Below, one piece after another: positions 1-7,014 of a stretch of DNA of 20,368 nt. Location: contig JAGRMP010000161.1 in assembly GCA_020441225.1 (NCBI GenBank), forward strand, positions 1-20,368, written 5' to 3'. This stretch comes from Maritimibacter sp. (GTDB lineage: Bacteria > Pseudomonadota > Alphaproteobacteria > Rhodobacterales > Rhodobacteraceae). The notes beneath the pieces were generated by a model that saw only the letters and a list, made by a program, of their open reading frames with translations, did no database searches and had not been told where the DNA came from. A program made the position numbers and the translations under genes. Each line of letters opens with the position of its first letter. Within the stretch, counting starts at the first letter, position 1.

Positions 1-25
1 GGACGGCCACGATGGACGGCCACGA
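1..25. repeat. Short tandem repeat at window edge
   Basis: Two adjacent copies of a 12-13 base unit, ggacggccacga, start at positions 1 and 14. They lie downstream of the last chemotaxis gene and are cut by the window edge, so the full copy number cannot be seen. No function is assigned; it could be chance in GC-rich sequence. Confidence 0.4.
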
Positions 26-63
26 CGGGCGGCCGCGGGAGGCGGTCCGGCCGGGCGGGGCAT

Positions 64-615
64 TCAGAACAATTCGACCGGGTTTGCCGGGATTCGGTCG
101 GCTATCGGCGCGACCGCGACCTCTTCCTCGACGAGTTTCATCCGCGCACGCCCCGTGCCGGGCCAGAACTCCACCCGGCGGGCGCGCTGGCCGCCAAGAT
201 CGCCGCCGATATGCGCGATCCCCTCGGTGGCGAGGTAATCCACCACGAAGCGGCCGTTTCGCGCGCCTTCGTCCGAGAGCCCGTGCAGCATCTTGGCGCC
301 GCCGAACACCTTTGCCTGCAGCCGGCGGCGGTCGGCGCCGCGCCTGAGAAGACCGTTGATCAAGAGCTCCATCCCGTTGACGCCATGGCCGAAGACCTGA
401 GCGGCATTGGCGTTGTCATCTATGAACAGCACGTGGTTCATGCCGCCGATCTTTCTTTCGGTGTCCCAGATGCAGGCGCTCACGCAGGAGCCGAGCAGCG
501 TCGAGATGACGGCGTCGTCGCCGCCGTCGATGGCGTACTCGCCCTGGCCGATATAGGTCCGGCTGCGAGCGGCCGGCACGGCGCCGGCGACGCGGGGCGT
601 GACCGGGCCCCTCAT
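64..615 (-). CDS. cheD: Chemoreceptor glutamine deamidase CheD
   Basis: CheD deamidates specific glutamines of chemoreceptors in the cytoplasm and in some bacteria also interacts with a CheC-type phosphatase. The 183-residue product carries the family core GSCVSACIWD at residues 42-51. Cys44 is the expected catalytic nucleophile, His61 lies 17 residues later as in characterised CheD, and Ser38 takes the position of the usual catalytic Thr/Ser. The GGAKML stretch near residue 105 is also typical. The start codon overlaps the cheB stop in an ATGA junction, so translation is probably coupled. It is the last gene of the che operon. CheC is not seen in the window, so CheD may act only on receptors or with partners elsewhere. 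Identification is firm from the active-site motifs and the neighbours. Confidence 0.95.
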   Translation of the reverse strand: MRGPVTPRVAGAVPAARSRTYIGQGEYAIDGGDDAVISTLLGSCVSACIWDTERKIGGMNHVLFIDDNANAAQVFGHGVNGMELLINGLLRRGADRRRLQAKVFGGAKMLHGLSDEGARNGRFVVDYLATEGIAHIGGDLGGQRARRVEFWPGTGRARMKLVEEEVAVAPIADRIPANPVELF

Positions 616-1655
616 CGCGCCGCCAGTTCCAGCAACCGCGCCCCGATCCGCTCGAGCGGCACCTGTTCCGCGACCGCGCCGAGGTCATATGCGACCCGGG
701 GCATGCCGTAGACGACGCAGCTTGCCGCGTCCTGCCCGATACAGACCGCGCCCGCGCGCCGCAGATTCAGCATTTCCGCCGCGCCGTCCCGGCCCATGCC
801 GGTGAGGATCGCCGCGATCGTCTTGCGCGCGAGCGGTACCGCCGAGCCGAACATCTCGTCGACCGACGGGCGATGCCCCGAGCGCTTCGGTCCCGGCGCG
901 ACCTGGATGGTCACGCCGTCGGGCGCGATCCGCAGATGGGTGTCGTCGCCCGGTGCGATCAGGATGCAGCCGGGCGCCGGCCGGTCGCCGTCGGCGGCGA
1001 TCCGCACCGTCGGCGCGACCGTTGCGTTCAGCCGGGCGGCGAAGCTTCGCAGGAATTGCGCCGGCATGTGTTGGGTGATCAGCGTCGGCGGGCCGTCGGC
1101 GGGAAAGTTGCGCAGGACCGTCTCCAGAGCTTCGACCCCGCCGGTCGAGGACCCGATCAACACCCACCGACCGTTCCATCGCCACCCGGAGGCAGTGGCG
1201 GCCGGGGCGGCGACAGGCGCGCGCGGCGGCCGCCGCACCTGGGCATCGGCCGCGACCAGGAGCATCTCGGTCAGATGCGCAAAGGTCTCAACGGCCGCAC
1301 CGAACCGCGGTTTCTCGAGGCAATCGACCGCTCCCAGGGACAGCGCTTTGATGGAGGCGTCGGTGCCGGCGCCGGTCAGGGTCGAGAACATGATCACCGG
1401 CATCGGATGGCCGCGCATGAGGCGCTCGAGAAACTCGATCCCGGACATGCCCGGCATTTCGACATCGAGGGTCATGACGTCGGGCTGAAGCGCTTTCACC
1501 GCGTCGCGGGCCTCGCGCGCATTGCCGGCCTCGCCAATCACCTCGATCTGCGGGTGCGGGGCGAGGCCGGCGCGGATCAGCTTCCGCATGGTCGGCGAAT
1601 CATCGACGATCAGCACCCGGACCCGCCGGTCGCGACGGTGATGGCGATCGTTCAT
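612..1655 (-). CDS. cheB: Protein-glutamate methylesterase/glutamine deamidase CheB
   Basis: CheB removes receptor methyl groups and deamidates receptor glutamines; phosphorylation by CheA activates it, giving adaptation. Residues about 12-130 form a receiver domain with Asp18 and Asp19, phospho-acceptor Asp64 and Lys115 (LEKP). An Ala/Pro-rich linker (about 140-157) leads to the C-terminal methylesterase with catalytic Ser170 in IGSSTGG, His196 in QHMP and Asp290 in GMGRDGA. The length of 347 residues is normal. I chose the ATG at 1655 because AAGGGAAAGG precedes it closely and the receiver fold starts just after; a longer frame to 1715 would overlap the receptor gene. It lies 37 bases after the receptor gene and overlaps cheD by four bases. 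Confidence 0.96.
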   Translation of the reverse strand: MNDRHHRRDRRVRVLIVDDSPTMRKLIRAGLAPHPQIEVIGEAGNAREARDAVKALQPDVMTLDVEMPGMSGIEFLERLMRGHPMPVIMFSTLTGAGTDASIKALSLGAVDCLEKPRFGAAVETFAHLTEMLLVAADAQVRRPPRAPVAAPAATASGWRWNGRWVLIGSSTGGVEALETVLRNFPADGPPTLITQHMPAQFLRSFAARLNATVAPTVRIAADGDRPAPGCILIAPGDDTHLRIAPDGVTIQVAPGPKRSGHRPSVDEMFGSAVPLARKTIAAILTGMGRDGAAEMLNLRRAGAVCIGQDAASCVVYGMPRVAYDLGAVAEQVPLERIGARLLELAAR

Positions 1656-1692
1656 GGTCGGCCTTTCCCTTCGTGGCATGCCCACGGCGGTC

Positions 1693-4293
1693 TCAGAAAT
1701 CGTCCCAGCCGTCATCGGTACTCTCCGTCTGCGCCGGGGTCGCCGGGGCCGCCCTCGCTTCCACCACGGCGGGCGCCTTCACACTCGGCTCGGGCCGGGA
1801 CCGCCGGGTTGCGAAACCCGGGCTGACGACGTTGTCGGCCGGCGCCGGACCGGCTTCCGTCCGGAAACGGCCGGTCGTGGTCGTCAGCGTCTCGACTTCC
1901 CGCCGCAGGGCGTGACTGGCTGCCGTGGTTTGCTCGAACATCGCGGCATTTTGCTGGGTCACCTGGTCGAGCTGGTTCAGCGCGGTGTTGATCTCGGCAA
2001 GGCCGCCGCTCTGCTCCTGTGAGGACAGCGCAATCTTGGAGACGGTCTGGCTGATCTTCTGAACCGAATCGACAATTCCGGCGAGCGCCTTGCCGGCCTG
2101 GTCGACCAGATCGACACCGCGCCGGACCTGTCCGCCGGAGGCCGTGATCAAAGCGTTGATCTCCTTGGCCGCCTCCGACGAGCGCTGCGCGAGCGCCCGC
2201 ACTTCGGAGGCGACGACGGCGAAGCCGCGGCCCGCTTCGCCCGCCCGCGCGGCTTCGACACCGGCGTTCAGCGCAAGCAGGTTGGTCTGGAAGGCGATGT
2301 CGTCGATCACGCCTGTGATCTTGGAAATCTGCTGCGAAGACTGTTCGATTTCGCTCATCGCGCCGACGGCTTCGCGCACCACCGAACCGGAAGCTTCGGC
2401 CTCTTTACGGGTGGCGTCGACCAGCGCGTTGGCACGGGCGGCCCCCTCGGCCGAAGACCGCACCGAGTCGGTCAACTGGTCGAGGGCCGCGGCCGTCTGT
2501 TCGAGGGTCGCCGCCTGGCGCTCGGTGCGGCTCGAAAGATCGTCCGCGGCGTTCGAAATCTCGCTCGCCTCGCCACGGATCAGCTCGGCGTTCTCGATCA
2601 CCGCGCGCAGGGCCTGCTGCAAGCGTCCGACGGCGTCGTTGAAATCGATCCGCAGCCGGTCGTAATCGTCGGAGAATGCGGCCTCGATCCGGGCGGTCAG
2701 GTCGCCGTCGGCGAGGGTCGCAAGCGACGTGCGCAGGGTTTCGACCACCGCTTCCTGCGCGGCCTGAAACCGGACGCGCTGCTCTTCGGCAAGGCTCAGT
2801 TGCGCCTGCGCCTCGGAGACATCCTGACCGATCAGGACGATCCTGAGCAATTGCCCCTTGGTGTCGCGCACCGGCGCAAATCCCCCTTCGATCATCGCAA
2901 TCGTACCGTCGGCACGGTGCAGTCGGAACAATCCATACACCGGCTTGCCGGCATTGATCTGGTCGAACACCGTTCCATGGGCGGTCGCGAGCTCGGTATC
3001 GAAATCAAAGAGCTTTTCGCCCGTCTGGCCCAGAAGCGCCGTGACGTCGCGACCGGCGGCCTGTGCGAACAGCCGGTTGCCTTCAAGGAGCGTTCCGTCG
3101 GTCGAAAACTCCGCCTGGACCTGATTCTCTTCGATCGAATTCAGGATCGCCGCACTCATGAACTCCTCGGTCACGTCGCCCCATTCGACGACGAAGCCGT
3201 CGAGATCGCCGGTTTCGTTCTCGACCCGGCTGATCGTGAGCCGGAATCGCGCCGAACCGACCGCGATCTCGGTCCGGTACGGGAGTTTCGACGGGTCGAA
3301 AAGGATGCCGCGCACGCGGTCGTTGAGAAGACCGTTGTGAAAGACGTCGATCCCCTTGCCGACGATGTCCCGGGGGTCGAAATCGGTGGCGCTGGCCCGG
3401 AAATCGGTCCTGTGCCGGTCCAGGATCTCGCGCACCCTGTCGTTCGCGGAAATGATCCGCAGATCGCTGTCGACCATCATGACCGCGGCCGACGATGCTT
3501 CGAAGGCCTTGCCGCGGAACCGGTTTTCGCGCGCCCTTTGGAACGCGAGCGCCAGCTCGTTGCGCAGGTCGAAAACCGCTCTGCCGATCTCGCCGAGCTC
3601 GTCGCCGCGGTCGGCGGCGGGGACCTCGACCTCGTAATCCTGCCGCGACATCCGGTGGAGAACGGCGGACAGCTCGGCGATCGGCGACACGATCATGCGG
3701 CGGGTGGCGAAGCTCATCCCGATCACCGCAAGGATGACGATCGCGAGGCCGAGCTGGACGTTGTTCAGGGCCGCACGGCGTTGTTGCGCATGCGCGTGTG
3801 CCGCGGACCAGGCGCTGGCAATGGCCCCGGTGGGCTTGTTGGAGATGGGGTTCATCACCGGTGTGGCGACCATCATGCCATCCGCCGACGTGACCGTCTG
3901 CTGTTCGGCGATGGCGCGGGCGGCCAGCGCCTGCAACGGGTCCAGCAGCTCGGGTGCCGCGCCGCCCGCGGCCAGAACCTCGTTCTGCCTGGAGAAGACG
4001 GCGGCGAAGCGGGTCTCGGTGTTTTCGGGCTCGATAAAGGGTGCGAGCGTGTCTTCCAGTCGCGCGCTGGCCCTGATCTGGACATCCTGGGCCGAGGTGG
4101 CGGCGATCAGCGCATTGGTCCTGAGGGCGGCACCGGCGAGCTGGTCCTGAATGAGGTCGCGGTTGCTGCGGACGATGTTCCACGCCAAGAGGCTGGCAAC
4201 GATCAGCCCGGTGACCAGGAGAATGCCGCCGATCTTCACCAGGATCGAATTGAACCTGACACGCGGCTGGTGGGATCTATCGGTTTCGGTCAT
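1693..4293 (-). CDS. Methyl-accepting chemotaxis protein with two PAS domains
   Basis: This is an 866-residue inner-membrane chemoreceptor. TM1 is about residues 18-40, a periplasmic segment of about 135 residues follows, and TM2 is about 178-198. A HAMP domain (about 199-255), two PAS-like domains (about 261-378 and 384-492), a second HAMP-like segment (about 510-565) and the coiled-coil signalling domain complete it. The hairpin tip is canonical around residues 662-690 ([20 protein letters not shown]). The protein ends GWDDF, close to the WxxF pentapeptide that tethers CheR and CheB in other receptors. The ATG at 4293 is preferred to upstream in-frame starts because TM1 begins 17 residues later and the upstream translation looks non-coding. 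A 483-base gap upstream suggests its own promoter. The ligand is unknown; PAS domains could sense redox state or small molecules. Confidence 0.95.
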   Translation of the reverse strand: MTETDRSHQPRVRFNSILVKIGGILLVTGLIVASLLAWNIVRSNRDLIQDQLAGAALRTNALIAATSAQDVQIRASARLEDTLAPFIEPENTETRFAAVFSRQNEVLAAGGAAPELLDPLQALAARAIAEQQTVTSADGMMVATPVMNPISNKPTGAIASAWSAAHAHAQQRRAALNNVQLGLAIVILAVIGMSFATRRMIVSPIAELSAVLHRMSRQDYEVEVPAADRGDELGEIGRAVFDLRNELALAFQRARENRFRGKAFEASSAAVMMVDSDLRIISANDRVREILDRHRTDFRASATDFDPRDIVGKGIDVFHNGLLNDRVRGILFDPSKLPYRTEIAVGSARFRLTISRVENETGDLDGFVVEWGDVTEEFMSAAILNSIEENQVQAEFSTDGTLLEGNRLFAQAAGRDVTALLGQTGEKLFDFDTELATAHGTVFDQINAGKPVYGLFRLHRADGTIAMIEGGFAPVRDTKGQLLRIVLIGQDVSEAQAQLSLAEEQRVRFQAAQEAVVETLRTSLATLADGDLTARIEAAFSDDYDRLRIDFNDAVGRLQQALRAVIENAELIRGEASEISNAADDLSSRTERQAATLEQTAAALDQLTDSVRSSAEGAARANALVDATRKEAEASGSVVREAVGAMSEIEQSSQQISKITGVIDDIAFQTNLLALNAGVEAARAGEAGRGFAVVASEVRALAQRSSEAAKEINALITASGGQVRRGVDLVDQAGKALAGIVDSVQKISQTVSKIALSSQEQSGGLAEINTALNQLDQVTQQNAAMFEQTTAASHALRREVETLTTTTGRFRTEAGPAPADNVVSPGFATRRSRPEPSVKAPAVVEARAAPATPAQTESTDDGWDDF

Positions 4294-4776
4294 CTGTAGT
4301 GCCTTTTGGTCGATGCGCGGGGCGCCCGCCGGGCGCACGCGGCCCAATGGGTGGTCCGACGAATGGTCGCGGCAATCTAGGCCCGCGCGGGTTGCCGCCC
4401 GGTTAACGCGGCCGATGAAACTGCCCGTGGACGGGGGCAGGGCGCGAAACACCGCCCCCGTTGGCGGCGGCTCGGTTCCGGTCCATTCTTTCGGACCGCT
4501 CGAAAGGGCAGGCCCGAGACCGGCGGCCGGAGCGGAGGCGCCCGCGAAACCCGGTGAACTGTCCATGGCAAACACCATCTACGGGTGGGCTGCCGGGCCG
4601 GGTCCCGCGCGCACAGGGCGCCGGCCATACCTGTCGGGAGCCGCCGATGCCGCCGCCGGCGGAGCGACCGGGCGCGGCTGGCGCGCGCCTTTGCGAACCG
4701 TGGGACCCTGCGCGGCGATATGCGCTATCCCGGGGGTGCGCCCGGGCGTGCGCGGCGCCCGAGCGGCAGGACCGCG
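4294..4776. other. Long intergenic region upstream of the chemoreceptor gene
   Basis: This 483-base GC-rich gap interrupts an otherwise tightly packed operon. Open frames cross it on both strands, but none has a recognisable motif or convincing ribosome site. I could not identify a clear promoter; AAAAGGCAC just before the receptor ATG is a weak ribosome site. The region probably holds the end of the upstream che transcript and the promoter and leader of the receptor-cheB-cheD segment. A small hairpin lies near its high-coordinate end. Confidence 0.6.
4743..4761 (-). terminator. Possible terminator hairpin after the CheT-like gene
   Basis: The arms cgggcg and cgcccg pair perfectly over 6 bp around a 7-base loop. 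The hairpin starts 15 bases after the stop codon of the CheT/CheZ-like gene in the direction of transcription. There is no T tract after it, so intrinsic termination is doubtful. A further cccggg/cccggg pairing lies just beyond. Confidence 0.25.
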
Positions 4777-5175
4777 CTAAAGCCAGGTGACATCCGATGC
4801 GGCTTCGGCGCGCGGATCTTCGGCCAGGGCTTCGGACAGGCCCAGGCGTTGCCGGAGACTTTCCAGCCGGATGGCGGCGCCGATCTCGGCCTTGCGGACC
4901 GGCGCGCCCCGGGTGTGGCCGCCGGCCACCATCAGGATGTCCGCGATGTCGGCGAGGGTCTGCTGAATGCGGTCGACATCCTGCAGCATGTGGATCTCGG
5001 CGCCGAGATCGGGATGGTCGACCAGGTCGAGCATCGCCGAGATCGACCACTGGATCGATCCGCATTGCTCGGCCAGCCGGGACGATTCCTTCGACAGCTC
5101 GATCAGGACCGCGTCGAGACCGACGAGCTCCCGTTCCGTCCCCGTGCCCTCCCCGGGCTGGATCTGCGCAGACAT
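4777..5175 (-). CDS. Putative CheT/CheZ-like CheY-phosphate phosphatase
   Basis: A 132-residue, mostly helical, cytoplasmic-looking protein with no signal peptide or membrane segment. Its middle helix (about residues 61-82) contains a DxxxQ motif, Asp68-Arg-Ile-Gln-Gln72, embedded as LQDVDRIQQTL. DxxxQ is the catalytic signature by which CheZ and the CheX/FliY family dephosphorylate CheY-P. S. meliloti CheT, encoded at the end of a similar che operon, is known as a CheZ-like protein of comparable kind. The gene starts 10 bases after cheY2, the probable substrate. I chose the ATG at 5175 because GAGGGGG lies just upstream; an in-frame ATG at 5217 would overlap cheY2. The motif is seen directly; the function is inferred. 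It could instead be an unrelated helical adaptor. Confidence 0.6.
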   Translation of the reverse strand: MSAQIQPGEGTGTERELVGLDAVLIELSKESSRLAEQCGSIQWSISAMLDLVDHPDLGAEIHMLQDVDRIQQTLADIADILMVAGGHTRGAPVRKAEIGAAIRLESLRQRLGLSEALAEDPRAEAASDVTWL

Positions 5176-5185
5176 CGGATCCCCC

Positions 5186-5572
5186 TCACAAACGGCCGGT
5201 GATGGCTTCGATCGCATGCACCAGGTCTTTCGGCTGGAACGGTTTCGGCAGAAAGTTGTTCATACCGAGCTTCTTTCCGGTCTCGATGATCTGCCGATCC
5301 GCCTTGCCGGTGATCAGAAGGAAGCCGACCTTGCTGGTTTTCGGATTGGTCCGCAGCGCGTGGAGCAGTTGAAGACCGTTCATTCCGGGCATGTTCATGT
5401 CGGATATCACCAGGTGCACCGGCCAGGACGCGATCCGTTGCAACGCGCTCATGCCGTCGGCGGCGCTTTCGACCTGGCTGATGCCGAATTCGTCAAGGGC
5501 CTGGGTGATGAGGCCGCGGCTCGTCGACATGTCATCGACGACGATGATCCGCAGTTGGTCCCTTAAAGACAT
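5186..5572 (-). CDS. cheY2: Chemotaxis response regulator CheY (second copy)
   Basis: A single-domain receiver of 128 residues. Acidic-pocket residues Asp13 and Asp14, phospho-acceptor Asp58 in SDMNMPGMNG, Thr88 and Lys110 in LPKPF are all present, so it should be phosphorylated by CheA. It has no output domain and should signal by binding another protein, normally the flagellar motor switch. It follows cheR by 3 bases and precedes the CheT/CheZ-like gene by 10. In operons of this layout one CheY drives the motor and the other often acts as a phosphate sink; by position this is the counterpart of the S. meliloti motor-binding CheY2. That division of labour is inference from gene order. Confidence 0.93.
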   Translation of the reverse strand: MSLRDQLRIIVVDDMSTSRGLITQALDEFGISQVESAADGMSALQRIASWPVHLVISDMNMPGMNGLQLLHALRTNPKTSKVGFLLITGKADRQIIETGKKLGMNNFLPKPFQPKDLVHAIEAITGRL

Positions 5573-5575
5573 CGG

Positions 5576-6538
5576 TCAAACCCTTTCTTGCGAGTTGGCA
5601 GCCGCCGGCGGCGGGCTGGCTGCGCCGTCTGCGCGTTGATAGGCCGTGGTGCCACGCCCGTTGAAACGGGACTGGACCCGGCTCGACAACCGCTCGGAAT
5701 GGCCGATGAACAACCAGCCGTCGGGCGCGAGCTGACCGCAGAAACGGCCCCACAGGCGGTCCTGGGTCGGGGCGTCGAAATAGATCACGACGTTGCGGCA
5801 GAAAATCACGTCGAACTGACCGCGCATCGGCCAGACGTCGAGAAGGTTGAGCATCCTGAACTGGACCGCATCGCGCAGCTCCGTCCTGGCGCGCCAGCCG
5901 GGCTCGCCCTCGCCGGGCACGGCGTCGAAGAACCGGTTTCGGTACCCGTCGGGGAGGCCGGACAACATGGTCTGAGGATAGATCCCGGCGCGGGCGTGCT
6001 GGATCACGTTCGGATCGATATCGGTGGCGAGCACGCGGACATCGCGGTCGAAAGGCATGCCGGCCTCGATCATCGTCATCGCGATGGAAAAGGGTTCCTG
6101 ACCGTTGGAACAACCGGCCGACCAGATCCTCACCCGTCCGCCGGCGCGGGCCCGCGCCACCAAGGGCGGCAGGACCGTTTCTCGTAGAAGCTTGAAATGG
6201 TGCGACTCGCGGAAGAAATTCGAGACGTTGGTGGTCAGCGCGGAGATCAGCAGGCCGATCTCCGCGGCCCCCTCCGGGCTGTCGAGAAAATCGCAATAGG
6301 CCGTGAACCCGGGCATGTTCAGAGCCCGCAGACGCCGGGCAAGCCGGGTGCGCACCATGGCTGCCTTGCCGGTGCCGATCGCCAGACCGGCCGCCTTGTA
6401 GGCGATGGCGGCGATCCGGTCGAAATCCGCCGGCGCCAGCTCCGGCCCGCTGAGCCCGCTGCCCTGCCGGGCGGGCGGCACCGCTGGGCGCCCGTCGTCC
6501 GAGCCGAGCCCCGACGGCTGCTGCACGGATGCGTTCAT
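5576..6538 (-). CDS. cheR: Chemoreceptor methyltransferase CheR
   Basis: CheR transfers methyl groups from S-adenosylmethionine to receptor glutamates. The 320-residue protein has a disordered Gly/Pro-rich start (about 1-33), the helical CheR N domain (about 34-85), the diagnostic TTNVSNFFRE at 102-111, and the Rossmann methyltransferase domain. SAM-binding WSAGCSNGQEP occupies 139-149, ATDID 171-175, FCRNVVIYF 246-254 and FIGHSE 277-282. The first Glu of the usual GEEP is Gln here, a variant I believe is also found in other alphaproteobacteria. The start overlaps the cheW stop (ATGA), which supports the chosen ATG. A Pro/Ala-rich tail follows residue 304. Confidence 0.96.
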   Translation of the reverse strand: MNASVQQPSGLGSDDGRPAVPPARQGSGLSGPELAPADFDRIAAIAYKAAGLAIGTGKAAMVRTRLARRLRALNMPGFTAYCDFLDSPEGAAEIGLLISALTTNVSNFFRESHHFKLLRETVLPPLVARARAGGRVRIWSAGCSNGQEPFSIAMTMIEAGMPFDRDVRVLATDIDPNVIQHARAGIYPQTMLSGLPDGYRNRFFDAVPGEGEPGWRARTELRDAVQFRMLNLLDVWPMRGQFDVIFCRNVVIYFDAPTQDRLWGRFCGQLAPDGWLFIGHSERLSSRVQSRFNGRGTTAYQRADGAASPPPAAANSQERV

Positions 6539-7014
6539 GCCGCATCCTCATTGGGCGGCGGCAGGACCGCGTCGAGGTCGAGCACGCGGATCATCCGGTT
6601 TTCCACGATCATCAGCGCCGAGATGAAGCTGCGTTCATTGTTCGCCTTGAGGTCGGGCGGGGGTTGCAGGTCGTCCTCGGGAACGGCCAGGATGTCGGAA
6701 ACCGCATCGACCATGAGCCCCATCGTCCGGTCGCCATCGGCGACAACGATGATCACGTTGCGGTCGTGGTCGATCTCGGCCTCGAGGTCGAGCCGGTTCG
6801 CGAGATCCATGATCGGCAGGACCGTGCCGCGCAGGTTGATGACCCCGCGCATGAACCGCGGCGCGTGCGGCAGCGGCGTCGCGCGGGTGCCGCCGCGGAT
6901 TTCGCGCACCGACATGATGTCGATGCAGTAGTCCTGTCCGCCGACGAGGAAAGACAGAAGTTCGCGCAGGTTGCCGTCCTTGGCCTTGTCGGCCGGTTTC
7001 GACGAATAGGTCAT
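6535..7014 (-). CDS. cheW: Chemotaxis coupling protein CheW
   Basis: CheW links the receptor tips to CheA in the cytoplasmic signalling array. The 159 residues form one CheW domain: FLVGGQDYCIDI at 22-33, VREI at 37-40, GVINLRG at 57-63, PIMD at 67-70, GLMVDAVSDIL at 99-109 and VLDLDAVL at 144-151. The length is normal. The start overlaps the cheA stop by an ATGA junction and its stop overlaps the cheR start in the same way, so cheA-cheW-cheR are translationally coupled. No unusual residues were noticed. Confidence 0.97.
   Translation of the reverse strand: MTYSSKPADKAKDGNLRELLSFLVGGQDYCIDIMSVREIRGGTRATPLPHAPRFMRGVINLRGTVLPIMDLANRLDLEAEIDHDRNVIIVVADGDRTMGLMVDAVSDILAVPEDDLQPPPDLKANNERSFISALMIVENRMIRVLDLDAVLPPPNEDAA

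Noticed and set aside
26..63. A CGGCCG...CGGCCG pairing downstream of cheD as a terminator
   Set aside because: The stem is only 6 bp of a self-complementary hexamer with no T tract, easily found by chance in sequence this GC-rich.
1656..1715. Longer CheB start at 1715
   Set aside because: It would overlap the receptor gene, while the ATG at 1655 has a good ribosome site directly before it.
2800..4299. A 499-codon plus-strand open frame opposite the chemoreceptor gene
   Set aside because: It mirrors the receptor reading frame, contains no recognisable motif, and reflects G/C third-position bias.
4294..4578. N-terminal extension of the chemoreceptor by about 95 residues
   Set aside because: The extension is Pro/Arg-rich, lacks a ribosome site, and would push the first membrane helix far from the N-terminus; the ATG at 4293 gives the normal receptor layout.
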